This document shows positions 16,798 to 25,597 of a stretch of 44,172 bases of DNA, piece by piece (the first letter of the stretch is position 1; every line of letters starts with the position of its first letter). The notes under the pieces were generated by a model, which had not been told where the DNA came from, did no database searches, and worked only from the letters and a program-made list of their open reading frames with translations. The position numbers and the translations under genes were made by a program. Origin of the DNA: an uncultured Candidatus Saccharibacteria bacterium (GTDB lineage Bacteria > Patescibacteriota > Saccharimonadia > Saccharimonadales > Saccharimonadaceae); the NCBI GenBank assembly GCA_938041555.1, contig CALIAC010000013.1:1-44172 (forward strand), written 5' to 3'.

Positions 16798-19293
16798 ATG
16801 GCACATCGTTTTTCTATTTTTCAGGGGCGGCGGCGCCCGGTGCTTTTTGTTGCACTTAGTGTGAGCATTGCCCTGCTTGTAGGGAGTATTATTGCTCTCT
16901 ATTTAGTATCGCAGCCAAGTGCTCAGTCACCCAATGGCCGCAAAAAAACAATCGATCTTCTTACCAAGACAAATACCCAAACGCAGCAGCGTCGCATCAC
17001 CTCGCAGTTGGGTTTTAGTCTAGAGTACGACCCAGGAGTTATGACAGCAGAGGGGATTGTCCAAAACCCCAACAGCGCGCCAGGGACATTCCAGGGGCAA
17101 ACATACAATGGCGATCAACTCCAAGAGGCACGCAACTACGGCATCATTACCCTACACCTCACTAACAAGACGTCTAGTACACCACAGCCAGCCGCTGCGC
17201 AGCAGTCACAACTTACTATTACCGCTAACCGTAACAAAAATTACTTCGGTAGCAAAGACAGCATCCCTGAGTACAAGGGGAAGTCTAACCTTGACATCAT
17301 CACGCAAGAGAAACGCAAAAGCCTTGCTCATGCTGGACATGATGATGAAATCAACGAACGCGCTATTACTATCGCAGGCAAAAAATATCGTGAGCTTCAC
17401 GTCAAACATCGCCTCAAAGCTCTTAATGGTCAGCTCACTATCTGGCGACAATCCTACTACTACCTAACCGTCCAGCACGACCGACCATACTGGCTTGCCG
17501 TAACCAACCTACCCGCCAATGACCGCGATGCGCTCACTACTTGGCAAAATGTAATCTCTCGCGTCTCCTACACACAGCCACAGGACGGTGCGCTATCTTC
17601 TAGCCAGCCCGTGATCGCACGCCTAGCTGCAGCCAATACACCAACCGACACAGCTAACATCCACGGCACAGTCGGCGACGACATTATGCTCAGTGTGGTA
17701 GCAAAAAATCAGCTAGCAACAGTTAGAGTTGGTGCAATGCGCTGTGCTCGCCTCACCTTTCACATCCAGAGTAACACACTCACACTAGCAAAGGCTTGTA
17801 ATGGCGGCATTGGGAGTGGGTCGATCGTGTCATCGGATGGCGTTGTTGTCACTAATGGCCACGTTGTCGAAACAACCGATACTGATCTCCTTGCCAACGC
17901 CTTTCCAACCTCCCAACAAGAGTGGGATAACTATGTCCAATTTGTCACTGGAGCGGGTTATGCAACTGAGACGCAGATACGCGAGCTTATCAGCCAAGTC
18001 GAAAATGATGATACGGCTGCCGCCCAAAAGCTGATAGCCTATCTGCAGCTTGTGCCAAAGTCCAACATTACAGTAAGCAATAGTCGCACCGACTACGTTA
18101 TCCAGACATCTGATGATCCAATCCGCCTTACAGAAGAAAGTACCTGGCAAAAATCTGCCACTAACAAAACTGCGACACTCATTGACAAAGAAGTTGATAC
18201 AGGTGATGTCGATCTCTCGTCTCGATATACCGACGTTGCACTCCTCAAGATGAGCGGTACATTCCCAACAATCCAGCGGCTGTCGTCGCTCAGCTCAGTC
18301 CAAAACGGCGACCGCATTACCGCAGTAGGGTACCCAGCGCTTGTTGATGGTGGCATTAGCACTAAGCAATCTCGCACCATACCCACCGTTTCTACTGGTA
18401 CGACAAGCAGGACACTGCGTGATGGCGGCGGGCACTCGCTTATTTTGACTACTACCGAGATCTCTTCTGGCAGTAGTGGCGGCCCTGCTTTTAATGCGAA
18501 GGGTGAGCAAGTTGGTATCACAACATATGCGCGAGAATCATGCACGAAAGAAGAATCGTGCTTTGGTAGCGGTATTGCCCGAGATGCACAAGACGCACAA
18601 ACTATGGCAACCAAGCAGCGTGTCTCCATTGCCACTAATGGTGAACTCACCAAACTATGGCAGATGGGTATCGATGAATTTGTTGCTGGGCGCTACAGCA
18701 CTGCAGCACGGTCATTTAGTAGCCTCAATAGCAAATACCCAGGTAACTATCTTGTAACAAAATTCCTATCAACCGCTCAGAATCAACCACGAGATGAAAC
18801 CGACCAGACTACAACACCTAGCCCAGATGCTCGCAATACAGACCCAAGTACAAACCCTGATACTAGCATCAATTACTCCTACACTCCGTTCACATCAAGC
18901 GAACACAGCACGATTGTCATACTTATCATCTGCTTCATGGTGATTGTCGTGATTGCGATTGCAATAATTGGCTTCGCTATCTGGGCTGGCACCCGCAAGA
19001 AGAACTCTACTCAGCCGCGTTATCCCTACCCATTAGGGCCAACAGCGCAGCCTGGGCAACCACCCGTTGGCTACACAAGTCAGCCACAACCACCCGTCCA
19101 GCAACCATATTATCCGCCCCAGTCTCAACCTCAGCCATATCCACCAGCTCAGCAAGTTACACCAGCGCAGGCGCCTATGGTGCAGCCAGCAACACAGTCT
19201 TCATCACCAACTGATCCACTACCACCACAGCAGCCGCAGGCTACTCAACCCTCAGCACCGACTGAGTCATCTACTCCCGCTCCATTCGAGTAA
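16798..19293 (+). CDS. Trypsin-like serine protease, two membrane helices, Pro/Gln-rich tail
   Basis: An 831-aa protein. The N-terminal helix is at about 15-40, followed by about 260 residues of unknown extracellular domain, then a trypsin-like domain with His in TNGHVV (about 351), Asp in YTDVALLKM (about 478) and Ser in SSGSSGGPAF (about 560). A second helix (about 707-730) is followed by a Pro/Gln/Tyr-rich C-terminal tail of about 95 residues, predicted cytoplasmic. No PDZ domain is seen; after the protease domain there is a short helical, TPR-like stretch (ARSFSSLNSKYPGN). Architecture therefore differs from the HtrA-type protein at 127-1332. TATAGT ends 8 nt before the ATG. Substrate unknown. 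Confidence 0.85.
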   Translation: MAHRFSIFQGRRRPVLFVALSVSIALLVGSIIALYLVSQPSAQSPNGRKKTIDLLTKTNTQTQQRRITSQLGFSLEYDPGVMTAEGIVQNPNSAPGTFQGQTYNGDQLQEARNYGIITLHLTNKTSSTPQPAAAQQSQLTITANRNKNYFGSKDSIPEYKGKSNLDIITQEKRKSLAHAGHDDEINERAITIAGKKYRELHVKHRLKALNGQLTIWRQSYYYLTVQHDRPYWLAVTNLPANDRDALTTWQNVISRVSYTQPQDGALSSSQPVIARLAAANTPTDTANIHGTVGDDIMLSVVAKNQLATVRVGAMRCARLTFHIQSNTLTLAKACNGGIGSGSIVSSDGVVVTNGHVVETTDTDLLANAFPTSQQEWDNYVQFVTGAGYATETQIRELISQVENDDTAAAQKLIAYLQLVPKSNITVSNSRTDYVIQTSDDPIRLTEESTWQKSATNKTATLIDKEVDTGDVDLSSRYTDVALLKMSGTFPTIQRLSSLSSVQNGDRITAVGYPALVDGGISTKQSRTIPTVSTGTTSRTLRDGGGHSLILTTTEISSGSSGGPAFNAKGEQVGITTYARESCTKEESCFGSGIARDAQDAQTMATKQRVSIATNGELTKLWQMGIDEFVAGRYSTAARSFSSLNSKYPGNYLVTKFLSTAQNQPRDETDQTTTPSPDARNTDPSTNPDTSINYSYTPFTSSEHSTIVILIICFMVIVVIAIAIIGFAIWAGTRKKNSTQPRYPYPLGPTAQPGQPPVGYTSQPQPPVQQPYYPPQSQPQPYPPAQQVTPAQAPMVQPATQSSSPTDPLPPQQPQATQPSAPTESSTPAPFE

Positions 19294-19335
19294 TGATAGC
19301 GTCGGCCACCAGCAAATTGTGGTATACTAAAGACC

Positions 19336-20469
19336 ATGAGAGTACGAATAGAGATAGATACAAAGACCTTTGTGCGGTTTTGGCTGGTAGTAATTGGTTT
19401 TGCCTTTGCAATCCTCGCGATTTATCTGGCGCAGACTGCCTTGATTATGATTGGTACAGCGGGGTTCCTCGCGCTAGCGCTCAATGGACCGGTCAATGCC
19501 ATCGTCGAGCGCTTACCCAACCGCAGCCGCACACTCAGCACTGCCCTTGCCTTCATTAGCATTGTGGCGCTACTTGGGGTGGTTCTTGTGCTTGTGGTAC
19601 CACCTATCGTCCAGCAGACGAGCAAGTTTGTCGACGCCCTGCCGGGGATGGTCCATACAGCGGGCGAGCAGTGGCATAGCTTTGGTGCTTTTGCCGAGCA
19701 GTATCATATCCAAGCGCAGGTGGATCAAGTAGTAGAGAGTGCTCGCAGCAGTGTCGAGTCCTGGACGCGTGGCCTTAGCGGCAACCTCCTTGCCGGTATT
19801 AGCTCCGTCTTCTCTGCAGTCGGCTCAGGGTTCTTGGTGCTCGTCCTCACCTTCTTGATGCTGACGGAAGGGCCAGCCTGGGCAGAGCGCTTTTGGGGGC
19901 TCTACCGCGACCAATCTACAATGGAGCGCCACAAGAAGGTCGCCCATCGCATGCATGCTGTGGTAGCAGGCTATGTGACGGGCCAGCTCACCATCTCGGG
20001 CATCGGCGCGCTGTTTGCTGGGGCAGCAGTCTTTGTGCTGAGCCTCTTTTTCTCGGCTATTCCGAGTAACCTTGCGCTCGTCACGATTGCCGTTACCTTC
20101 GTCCTAGCGCTCATCCCTATGTTTGGTGCCACGATCGCTGGGGTAATGATCTCCCTCTTGCTTGCCTTTAATGCCTTGCCAGGTGGCCTCATCTTTGCGG
20201 CATTTTTCATCATCTACCAGCAGATCGAGAATAACTTCATCTCGCCCACCATTCAGTCGCGCAAAATTGATCTCACGCCACTAGTTGTCCTTGTTGCCAT
20301 CACCATCGGTCTCTATATCTTTGGCATCATCGGTGGTCTCATCTCCATCCCCATCGCTGGCTGCTGCAAAGTTCTGCTAGACGACTACCTCGAGCACAAC
20401 GCCCGTGCTCGCGAAGAATCCACCAAGCCACTAGCCAAGCTGGTGGAGAAGATTAAGGGCGAGAGCTAA
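19336..20469 (+). CDS. AI-2E/PerM family permease-like membrane protein
   Basis: A 377-aa protein with about eight helices in the family layout: two or three at the N-terminus (WLVVIGFAFAILAIYLAQ, LIMIGTAGFLALAL), a soluble segment (about 95-150), then a helical block containing the conserved region FALIPMFGA-like (VLALIPMFGATIAGVM) and IYQQIENNFISPTIQ, which is the best family signature. Members export small molecules or ions (autoinducer-2, Na+/H+ roles reported); the substrate here is unknown. TATACT (19323-19328) is 7 nt before the ATG. It follows the protease gene by 42 nt on the same strand but has its own promoter. Confidence 0.88.
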   Translation: MRVRIEIDTKTFVRFWLVVIGFAFAILAIYLAQTALIMIGTAGFLALALNGPVNAIVERLPNRSRTLSTALAFISIVALLGVVLVLVVPPIVQQTSKFVDALPGMVHTAGEQWHSFGAFAEQYHIQAQVDQVVESARSSVESWTRGLSGNLLAGISSVFSAVGSGFLVLVLTFLMLTEGPAWAERFWGLYRDQSTMERHKKVAHRMHAVVAGYVTGQLTISGIGALFAGAAVFVLSLFFSAIPSNLALVTIAVTFVLALIPMFGATIAGVMISLLLAFNALPGGLIFAAFFIIYQQIENNFISPTIQSRKIDLTPLVVLVAITIGLYIFGIIGGLISIPIAGCCKVLLDDYLEHNARAREESTKPLAKLVEKIKGES

Positions 20470-20550
20470 AGTTAATAGAGCTTGACTGTTTGCCTATCAG
20501 CTAGTCGACACGGTAGTGGTCACAACACAAGATAGATCATGAGGTGTATT

Positions 20551-21069
20551 CTATAGATTTGGTCGCCTCGACGCCATTTCAATCCCCAAATCAACCTCAA
20601 GTGGATCCTCGCCCTCGTCCAGCTCATCTACTTCTTCTGCGGAGTAGTAATGGCCGTCTTCCAGCTCTTCAGGGGCACGCCATGCGTAGTAAGTCAATGA
20701 AGCTGGTTCACTGACCTGGAGTATGTCACGCAGGATGTGGATCGACTGTGCCGCGAGTGACGCATATGTCGAGCTATACGCTGGCAGCGGGAAATGGCAC
20801 GAGTAAACTTCATTTTCATTACTTTGCTGCCACCCTTGATTGACCATAGTGCTGATATCACTGGACTTGTGCACACTTGATACATTCCGCGTCTGTGGAG
20901 AAAGACGCAGTTCACAGACAATCGCCGTGTCGCTAACGGCATAATGAAGGTACTGTGTCATACATTCTGTAGACACTTCGGGGATCAGTACAATGTGTAC
21001 GCGATCGCTAGCGTGCATGAGTGCGCGCACCAGTCTATTCTCAAACTGTATCCAGGGGAATTGGTGCAT
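20551..21069 (-). CDS. Small acidic protein, second gene of a two-gene unit
   Basis: A 172-aa soluble protein (RVHIVLIPEVSTECMTQYLH, AVSDTAIVCELRLSPQTRN) with an alternating beta pattern and a strongly acidic C-terminal part (EEVDELDEGEDPLEVD). No signal peptide or helix. It starts 15 nt after the 21085-21552 stop, with GGTGG before the ATG, so the two genes are cotranscribed. The fold pattern recalls small chaperone-like domains found beside DUF6301-type proteins in Actinobacteria, but I cannot verify this. Confidence 0.65.
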   Translation of the reverse strand: MHQFPWIQFENRLVRALMHASDRVHIVLIPEVSTECMTQYLHYAVSDTAIVCELRLSPQTRNVSSVHKSSDISTMVNQGWQQSNENEVYSCHFPLPAYSSTYASLAAQSIHILRDILQVSEPASLTYYAWRAPEELEDGHYYSAEEVDELDEGEDPLEVDLGIEMASRRPNL

Positions 21070-21084
21070 GTTGAAACCACCATG

Positions 21085-21552
21085 TTAAATGCTATTCAAT
21101 ACATTCACATACTGTGGGGAATGGATATATACTGCGATAGCTGAACGCCGATTGGACATTTGAAACTCACAGCCATTTTCTGCCTTCCAGTATGCAATTT
21201 CACGCTCAGCATCACGCTTGATTCGAGGTCTACCCCAAACGGCAGTTCCTGCCTCTACATAGCCGACAAAAGCGTCGTTCATAAATCTGTCTTGTTCAAT
21301 TGATTTTGTTGTATCAATATCTGTTAGGCTCCATGAGATCATGTCAAGTCCTCTAACCGGATCGGATGTGGTTGCCCTCAGTCTCGGCTGACTAACTGGA
21401 ATATCTTTGGCGATACTACTTGGATCACTTTCATCCCAGCCCCGTTTTTCCATAGCTGCTGCCAGTTTGTCTTCTGTGAGTGGCCAATCTTGGTTAACCC
21501 AGTAATTTACAAGTTCGACAAAGTTTTGTGGGGTAATGCTGTTCCATGTCAT
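21085..21552 (-). CDS. DUF6301-like protein (tentative)
   Basis: A 155-aa soluble protein. The opening (ITPQNFVELVNYWVNQDWPL, then TEDKLAAAMEKRGW) and the later RPRIKRDAEREIAYWKAENG resemble, from memory, the actinobacterial family of unknown function DUF6301. If correct, an actinobacterial relative would fit transfer from a host such as an oral or environmental actinomycete. TATACT lies 6 nt before the ATG, so the mRNA is predicted leaderless, and an 8-bp-arm palindrome overlaps that -10. It is first in a unit with the 20551 gene. Family assignment is weak; the gene itself is well supported. Confidence 0.65.
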   Translation of the reverse strand: MTWNSITPQNFVELVNYWVNQDWPLTEDKLAAAMEKRGWDESDPSSIAKDIPVSQPRLRATTSDPVRGLDMISWSLTDIDTTKSIEQDRFMNDAFVGYVEAGTAVWGRPRIKRDAEREIAYWKAENGCEFQMSNRRSAIAVYIHSPQYVNVLNSI

Positions 21553-21575
21553 GATGATAGTATACCACTATCATC
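21553..21575 (-). promoter_or_regulatory. Palindromic operator over the promoter of the 21085-21552 gene
   Basis: GATGATAG (21553-21560) and CTATCATC (21568-21575) are perfect 8-bp arms around a 7-nt centre. The reverse-strand -10 TATACT (21564-21559) overlaps the left arm, and the gene's ATG abuts it at 21552. This is a likely repressor site; no regulator gene is adjacent. Confidence 0.55.
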
Positions 21576-21643
21576 TTCTATACACCATCGCCATTTTGTG
21601 CTATCACACTACTGCTCTGTGCGTGGTTCATCGTGTCATAATA

Positions 21644-22306
21644 CTATCTCGGCACGCAGCGGTACACCACTGTTTGGTCTCGCATGCATAGCTGCACAAC
21701 TGGTGCAATAACCCCCGTCATCTCGAGTGTATCGGGCGACGACCAATCGTAGCGTGGTCTCCCCTCACTGCCATGTTCAATCGGCGCGACAATCAGATCA
21801 TAATAATGCCGCATCAGCACCAGCGCACGTAGCGGATCGACAAGTGGCGCTGCCGAGTCATCAGCCACACCAGACTCCAGTGCTTGCCATGCTGCGTCGG
21901 GTATCTCCTCAGTCTCCTCGGATGCGTTATATCTATCGTAGCTCACAGCCAAGCCACTACCGTCGTAGCCAAGGCCTGATAGCTTCTCGGCATAGTCTGG
22001 CAGGTACGCCGCGATGGCAAGGTCGATATTCTTGGGTAGAGTTTTGCCTATGTCATAGCCCGTCCGCTTAGTCAGCGGCAAGTCCTCAGGTGGCAACCCA
22101 GCACTGAGGTACGCTTCACACGTAATGAGGTCGCCCAGTATAATCGTCGCTTCGTTAATATCATGATTACTGTGCTCGCTATTCTCGTATGCTCTGCACC
22201 GCACTGCATCATACACCGCATTTAGAGCGGCAATCTTCTGGTCTAACGGCGACGGTTCTTGCTCTGCCTGCGGTGTAGCAGTTTTTTCTGATAGAGTTTC
22301 GTGCAT
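21644..22306 (-). CDS. Acidic protein of unknown function downstream of cysS
   Basis: A 220-aa soluble, acidic protein (Glu/Asp-rich, EETEEIPDAAWQALESG). The frame is open upstream into cysS, but the ATG at 22306 is chosen: it lies one base after the cysS stop (TAA-T-ATG) and starts a protein-like sequence (MHETLSEKTATPQAEQE), whereas upstream residues are low-complexity Ser/Arg antisense-type sequence. It is therefore likely translated by coupling with cysS. No family recognised. It resembles the other acidic orphan proteins of this window in composition only. Confidence 0.65.
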   Translation of the reverse strand: MHETLSEKTATPQAEQEPSPLDQKIAALNAVYDAVRCRAYENSEHSNHDINEATIILGDLITCEAYLSAGLPPEDLPLTKRTGYDIGKTLPKNIDLAIAAYLPDYAEKLSGLGYDGSGLAVSYDRYNASEETEEIPDAAWQALESGVADDSAAPLVDPLRALVLMRHYYDLIVAPIEHGSEGRPRYDWSSPDTLEMTGVIAPVVQLCMRDQTVVYRCVPR

Positions 22307-22307
22307 A

Positions 22308-23786
22308 TTATTTCTCTGCCCACCACCACACCGGCCCTTGCGGCGTGTCGCGCACGGCAATGTGCTGCGTGGCGAGCTCGGTGCGCAGGCGGTCGGCTGT
22401 GGGCCAGTCGCGGGCTTCGCGAGCACGCTGGCGCTGGAGGATGAGCTGCTTTGCCTCATCTGTAATGTCTGGCGTCGACTCACGGAGATCGAGACCAAGT
22501 AGCTGATCAATCGCCGCTAGCAACTCCTCCAATCCACGATGATACACTGCTGCCAGTGGCCGCGCTAGCACCCGATCAAACGCTTCATCGATGAGCCGCA
22601 GCGCCTCGGGGGTATTAAGGTCATCTGCGAGCGCCTCGCGTACTGCCCCACTTGCTGCCAGGAGCGACACATGGCCCGATTGTTCGTCACTCTTGCGTTG
22701 GTCATCATCCAGGCTCTCATACGTCTGGTGGCGCAGGCACGCCACTTCATACCATTTGCGTAGGCGGTTGCGCGCTGCACTGAGGTTTTCCCAGCTAAAG
22801 TTCCCCTCGTGCGAGTAGTGGCTCTGCAAGACAAATAACTTGTACTCCATGGGGGTGTAGCCCCGCTCAGCGAGGTCGGCTAAGGTATAGCCATTGCCCA
22901 GACTCTTGCTAATCTTCGTACCATTGACCTTGAGGTGGTTGCAGTGCAGCCAGTAGTGGGCAAAGGGTTGGCCCGTCGCAGCCTCGCTCTGAGCAATCTC
23001 GTTGCTGTGGTGTACAGGAATATGATCAATCCCACCAGTGTGGATGTCGAGTGTTGCGCCAAGGAAGTGCATTGCAATCGCCGAGCATTCCAAGTGCCAC
23101 CCCGGGAAGCCCATCACTGGCGCGCCGTCTGTTGGTATCTGGTCAAGCAGCTCCGGTGGCGTAGGCCACTCCATGTCGCGTTTGACGCCAGTTGGCGAGA
23201 ACTTCCATAGAGCAAAGTCGCTCGCGTGGCGCTTCTCGCTATTGGGGCCAATCCGTGCCCCCGCCCGCAAGGCTCGCAGATCGAGCCGGGCAAAGTCTGC
23301 ATAGGCCGGGAAAGTACTAGTATCAAAATAAACCCCATCGCTCGTCTGGTAGGTGTGCCCCTTACGCTTGAGCGTAATGGCAAGCTGGATTTGCTCGTCA
23401 ATATAGTCGGTGGCGCGGGCCAGCTGGCTCGGCGGTGTTAAGTGCAACGCGTTCATCCCGCGGACGAAGTCATCAGCGTAGAATTTAGCAATCTGCCAGG
23501 CGGTCTTGCCCTCACGGCGCGCACCCTTCTCGAGCTTATCTTCGCCTTCATCGGCATCGCTCGTTAGGTGGCCGACATCGGTGATATTCATCACACGCTC
23601 CACCTCATAGCCCTCCGCCTGAAGCATGCGCACCAGGATATCCCAGTAGATATACGCTGCCCAGTTGCCAACATGTAAATAGCTATACACCGTTGGCCCA
23701 CAGGTGTAGAGCGACACCTTGCCAGGCTGGAGCGGCACAAAGGTATCGAGGTGACGGGTCAGTGTATTAGCAAATTTAATCGCCAT
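22308..23786 (-). CDS. cysS: Cysteinyl-tRNA synthetase
   Basis: Class I aminoacyl-tRNA synthetase charging tRNA-Cys, 492 aa. Signatures: the zinc-ligand Cys in YTCGPTVY, the HIGH-type motif as HVGN, GWHLECSAI with a second zinc ligand, the tRNA/adenylate region GGIDHIPVHHSNEIAQ, and KISKSLGN (KMSKS motif). C-terminal helical domain and tail (QRQRAREARDWPTADRLR) are present. Start at 23786 because GAGG precedes this ATG and the preceding residues of the longer frame are antisense-like. It overlaps the DHH phosphoesterase gene by 11 nt (ATGGCGATTAA), indicating translational coupling. Confidence 0.95.
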   Translation of the reverse strand: MAIKFANTLTRHLDTFVPLQPGKVSLYTCGPTVYSYLHVGNWAAYIYWDILVRMLQAEGYEVERVMNITDVGHLTSDADEGEDKLEKGARREGKTAWQIAKFYADDFVRGMNALHLTPPSQLARATDYIDEQIQLAITLKRKGHTYQTSDGVYFDTSTFPAYADFARLDLRALRAGARIGPNSEKRHASDFALWKFSPTGVKRDMEWPTPPELLDQIPTDGAPVMGFPGWHLECSAIAMHFLGATLDIHTGGIDHIPVHHSNEIAQSEAATGQPFAHYWLHCNHLKVNGTKISKSLGNGYTLADLAERGYTPMEYKLFVLQSHYSHEGNFSWENLSAARNRLRKWYEVACLRHQTYESLDDDQRKSDEQSGHVSLLAASGAVREALADDLNTPEALRLIDEAFDRVLARPLAAVYHRGLEELLAAIDQLLGLDLRESTPDITDEAKQLILQRQRAREARDWPTADRLRTELATQHIAVRDTPQGPVWWWAEK

Positions 23787-24780
23787 GAGCTGCCTCGCTC
23801 TCATCATACTCAACGAAGGCCCGGCTGGCTGCCTCGACGATCTCGCGCATCGCCAGCTGGTAGTCCTCATACATTCGCCAGCCCGCTGCATAGGCATGGC
23901 CACCACCACCAAAGTAGCCAGCGATCATTGCCGCCACTGGCGCATTGCTGCGGATCTTGCCAGTTAGCTTGCCATCGGGGTAGGTCTTGACAGCAATCGC
24001 CACATCTACCCCCTCCACTAGACGCATCTCGTCTAGCACGAGCATACTGGGGTTGTATTGATCGCTATATTCCTGAATCTCCTCCCACGGGATATGGATG
24101 AGTGCCAGGCGGCCATCTAGCATATACTCGATCCGCTCGATCAAACGCCCTTTGTAGCGAAGGATCTCTGGCGCTTTTTTCATAAAGTCACGGCGGCGCA
24201 CCTCAATGGCGGCATTGCTTGCACCCAGCCGGGTCAGCTCTGCGACGGTCTGGATAGAGTCGGCTGTGGTGTTTTGCGTTGTGAGGCCGAGGCTGTCGCT
24301 CATGATCGCGATAAGGAGATTCTCTGCCGCTTGTGGGTTAATCGCCCACTGAGCATGCTGCGCAAGATTGTAGATGAGCTCGCCAGTCGCCACCACATCT
24401 TGATTGATAAGTGTATGGTCAAAGCTTAGGGTACTCTCCGTCGCGTGGTGGTCCAGCACGAGCACTGGGTGCGTCGTAAGGAAGGCGCGAGCACTGGGTG
24501 CGTCGAGCACCTTACTGAGCAAGACATCGGCGCTGGTATCAACAATGATCGCCAGCTCAGCACTGCTGTCAAACTCATCAGTAATGCGATCCCAGCCGCG
24601 AATATACCGCAAATATTTGGGCACTGCCACCGGGCAATAGAGCGTCACCTGCTTGCCCAAATCGCCCAGGATTTCCTCCAGCGCGAGGCTACTGCCGACA
24701 CTGTCGCCATCGGGATTTTCAGCTTGGATAATAATAATTTTGTCTGCGCGTTGGACCGCGCGTATCACTTCATCAAACAT
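23776..24780 (-). CDS. DHH/DHHA1 family phosphoesterase (NrnA/RecJ-like)
   Basis: A 334-aa predicted metal-dependent phosphoesterase, in the group of oligoribonuclease and cyclic-dinucleotide phosphodiesterases. N-terminal DHH domain: ENPDGDSVGSSLAL (D-x-D-x-x-GS motif), IIVDTSAD and VLDHHATES with the name-giving DHH. C-terminal DHHA1 domain ends in GGGGHAYAAGW. No N-terminal membrane or sensor domain, so it is the short NrnA-like form rather than GdpP. The frame is open to 24876; the ATG at 24780 is preferred on family length, though AGAGG lies immediately against it and a GTG 12 nt later is possible. First gene of a DHH-cysS-21644 operon. Confidence 0.88.
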   Translation of the reverse strand: MFDEVIRAVQRADKIIIIQAENPDGDSVGSSLALEEILGDLGKQVTLYCPVAVPKYLRYIRGWDRITDEFDSSAELAIIVDTSADVLLSKVLDAPSARAFLTTHPVLVLDHHATESTLSFDHTLINQDVVATGELIYNLAQHAQWAINPQAAENLLIAIMSDSLGLTTQNTTADSIQTVAELTRLGASNAAIEVRRRDFMKKAPEILRYKGRLIERIEYMLDGRLALIHIPWEEIQEYSDQYNPSMLVLDEMRLVEGVDVAIAVKTYPDGKLTGKIRSNAPVAAMIAGYFGGGGHAYAAGWRMYEDYQLAMREIVEAASRAFVEYDESEAAHGD

Positions 24781-24889
24781 CCTCTTTAGTGTAGCAGAAT
24801 TTGCCAGCAGGCGCGAGGTATGATACGGTGGATTTATGGCCTGGTATACAAACCGCGGCAGGTCATACACTAACAATCAACAATAATGG

Positions 24890-25140
24890 GTTATGAGGAA
24901 GCACCATGAGCGAATGGGATCTGCTTCGGAAGATTTTCCGGTGGTAAGATAGTTCCACTGGGTAATTAGCGAGGTGTGGTACTACCGCATTTGGCAGTAT
25001 GCGTCGTAGCTAATCAAGAAAGGATCAAAACTATGCATTATTATTGCGAAGCTTTTAAGGGCACAAAATACGAATTGCTGTTTTGCTAAATAAACATCAG
25101 CATAACGCCCCTCTTCTGGATGGAAGTGGGGTGTTTTTGT
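24890..25140 (+). ncRNA. Candidate structured small RNA (or tiny-peptide transcript)
   Basis: Within the 420-base gap before 25202 I see no ordinary gene but several ordered elements: a C(UUCG)G tetraloop hairpin near 24918-24941, a composite hairpin with ATTAGC (24965-24970)/GCTAAT (25009-25014) outside and CGCAT (24986-24990)/ATGCG (24999-25003) inside, and a strong terminator at 25105-25140. Two tiny frames with Shine-Dalgarno-like sequences also fit: 24906-24947 (MSEWDLLRKIFRW) and 25033-25089 (MHYYCEAFKGTKYELLFC). It could be a regulatory RNA or a small-peptide mRNA. No known RNA family was recognised (not tmRNA, RNase P or SRP RNA by their conserved motifs). Confidence 0.4.
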
Positions 25141-25142
25141 TT
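25105..25142 (+). terminator. Rho-independent terminator
   Basis: ACGCCCC-T-CTTC (25105-25116) pairs with GAAG-T-GGGGTGT (25123-25134), one mismatch and one G-T pair, 6-nt loop, followed by TTTTGTTTG. Confidence 0.8.
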
Positions 25143-25201
25143 GCATAGTATGACATGAATATGGTATGGTAGTTTTAGTTGTACTGATATAGGAGGCTTT
25201 T

Positions 25202-25594
25202 ATGACAGACCACGAGAATACTCAACACTGGCCAAGCACAGGCGAGACCGATCAAACACACGAGAGCGGGTGGATAGCAGCTGTGCGAAAGCGCGGTGCG
25301 GAATTTCTAAAACTTACCAAGGGCTCGCTCCGCACTGCACGAATGATCCACCAGCACGGCCTCCCGCTCCCTCCTTGTGTAAAAGAAGGGCAACGGCAAC
25401 CAGCAACCTCTGAAGAAATAAAGGTACTAAACGACGTTCTCTCTACTGTCGCTGCTCAAACAGAGACCGCAACTGCACCGACACATACTGCTACAGCTCA
25501 TGATTCAATCGACCCACTTCATCATGAAGCAGTACTTACCCACGAGGGTGGCACACAGGATAGCGCACGTTCACCAAAAACCCATATTTACTAA
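25202..25594 (+). CDS. Small hydrophilic protein, function unknown
   Basis: A 130-aa protein with a Thr/His/Glu-rich N-terminus, a central basic helical stretch (VRKRGAEFLKLTKGSLRTAR), a Pro/Cys turn (GLPLPPC) and a Thr/Ala/His-rich tail, probably disordered. A very good ribosome-binding site (AGGAGG, 25190-25195) sets the start. TTGCAT and a TATGGT-like -10 lie upstream. After the TAA the same frame continues for at least 55 protein-like codons, so the gene may be interrupted (see 25598-25765). Confidence 0.65.
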   Translation: MTDHENTQHWPSTGETDQTHESGWIAAVRKRGAEFLKLTKGSLRTARMIHQHGLPLPPCVKEGQRQPATSEEIKVLNDVLSTVAAQTETATAPTHTATAHDSIDPLHHEAVLTHEGGTQDSARSPKTHIY

Positions 25595-25597
25595 TCA

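Noticed and set aside
24906..24947. Trp attenuator leader peptide (two Trp codons, hairpins, terminator)
   Set aside because: No tryptophan gene follows; the Trp codons are not adjacent and the downstream gene has its own promoter and ribosome-binding site.
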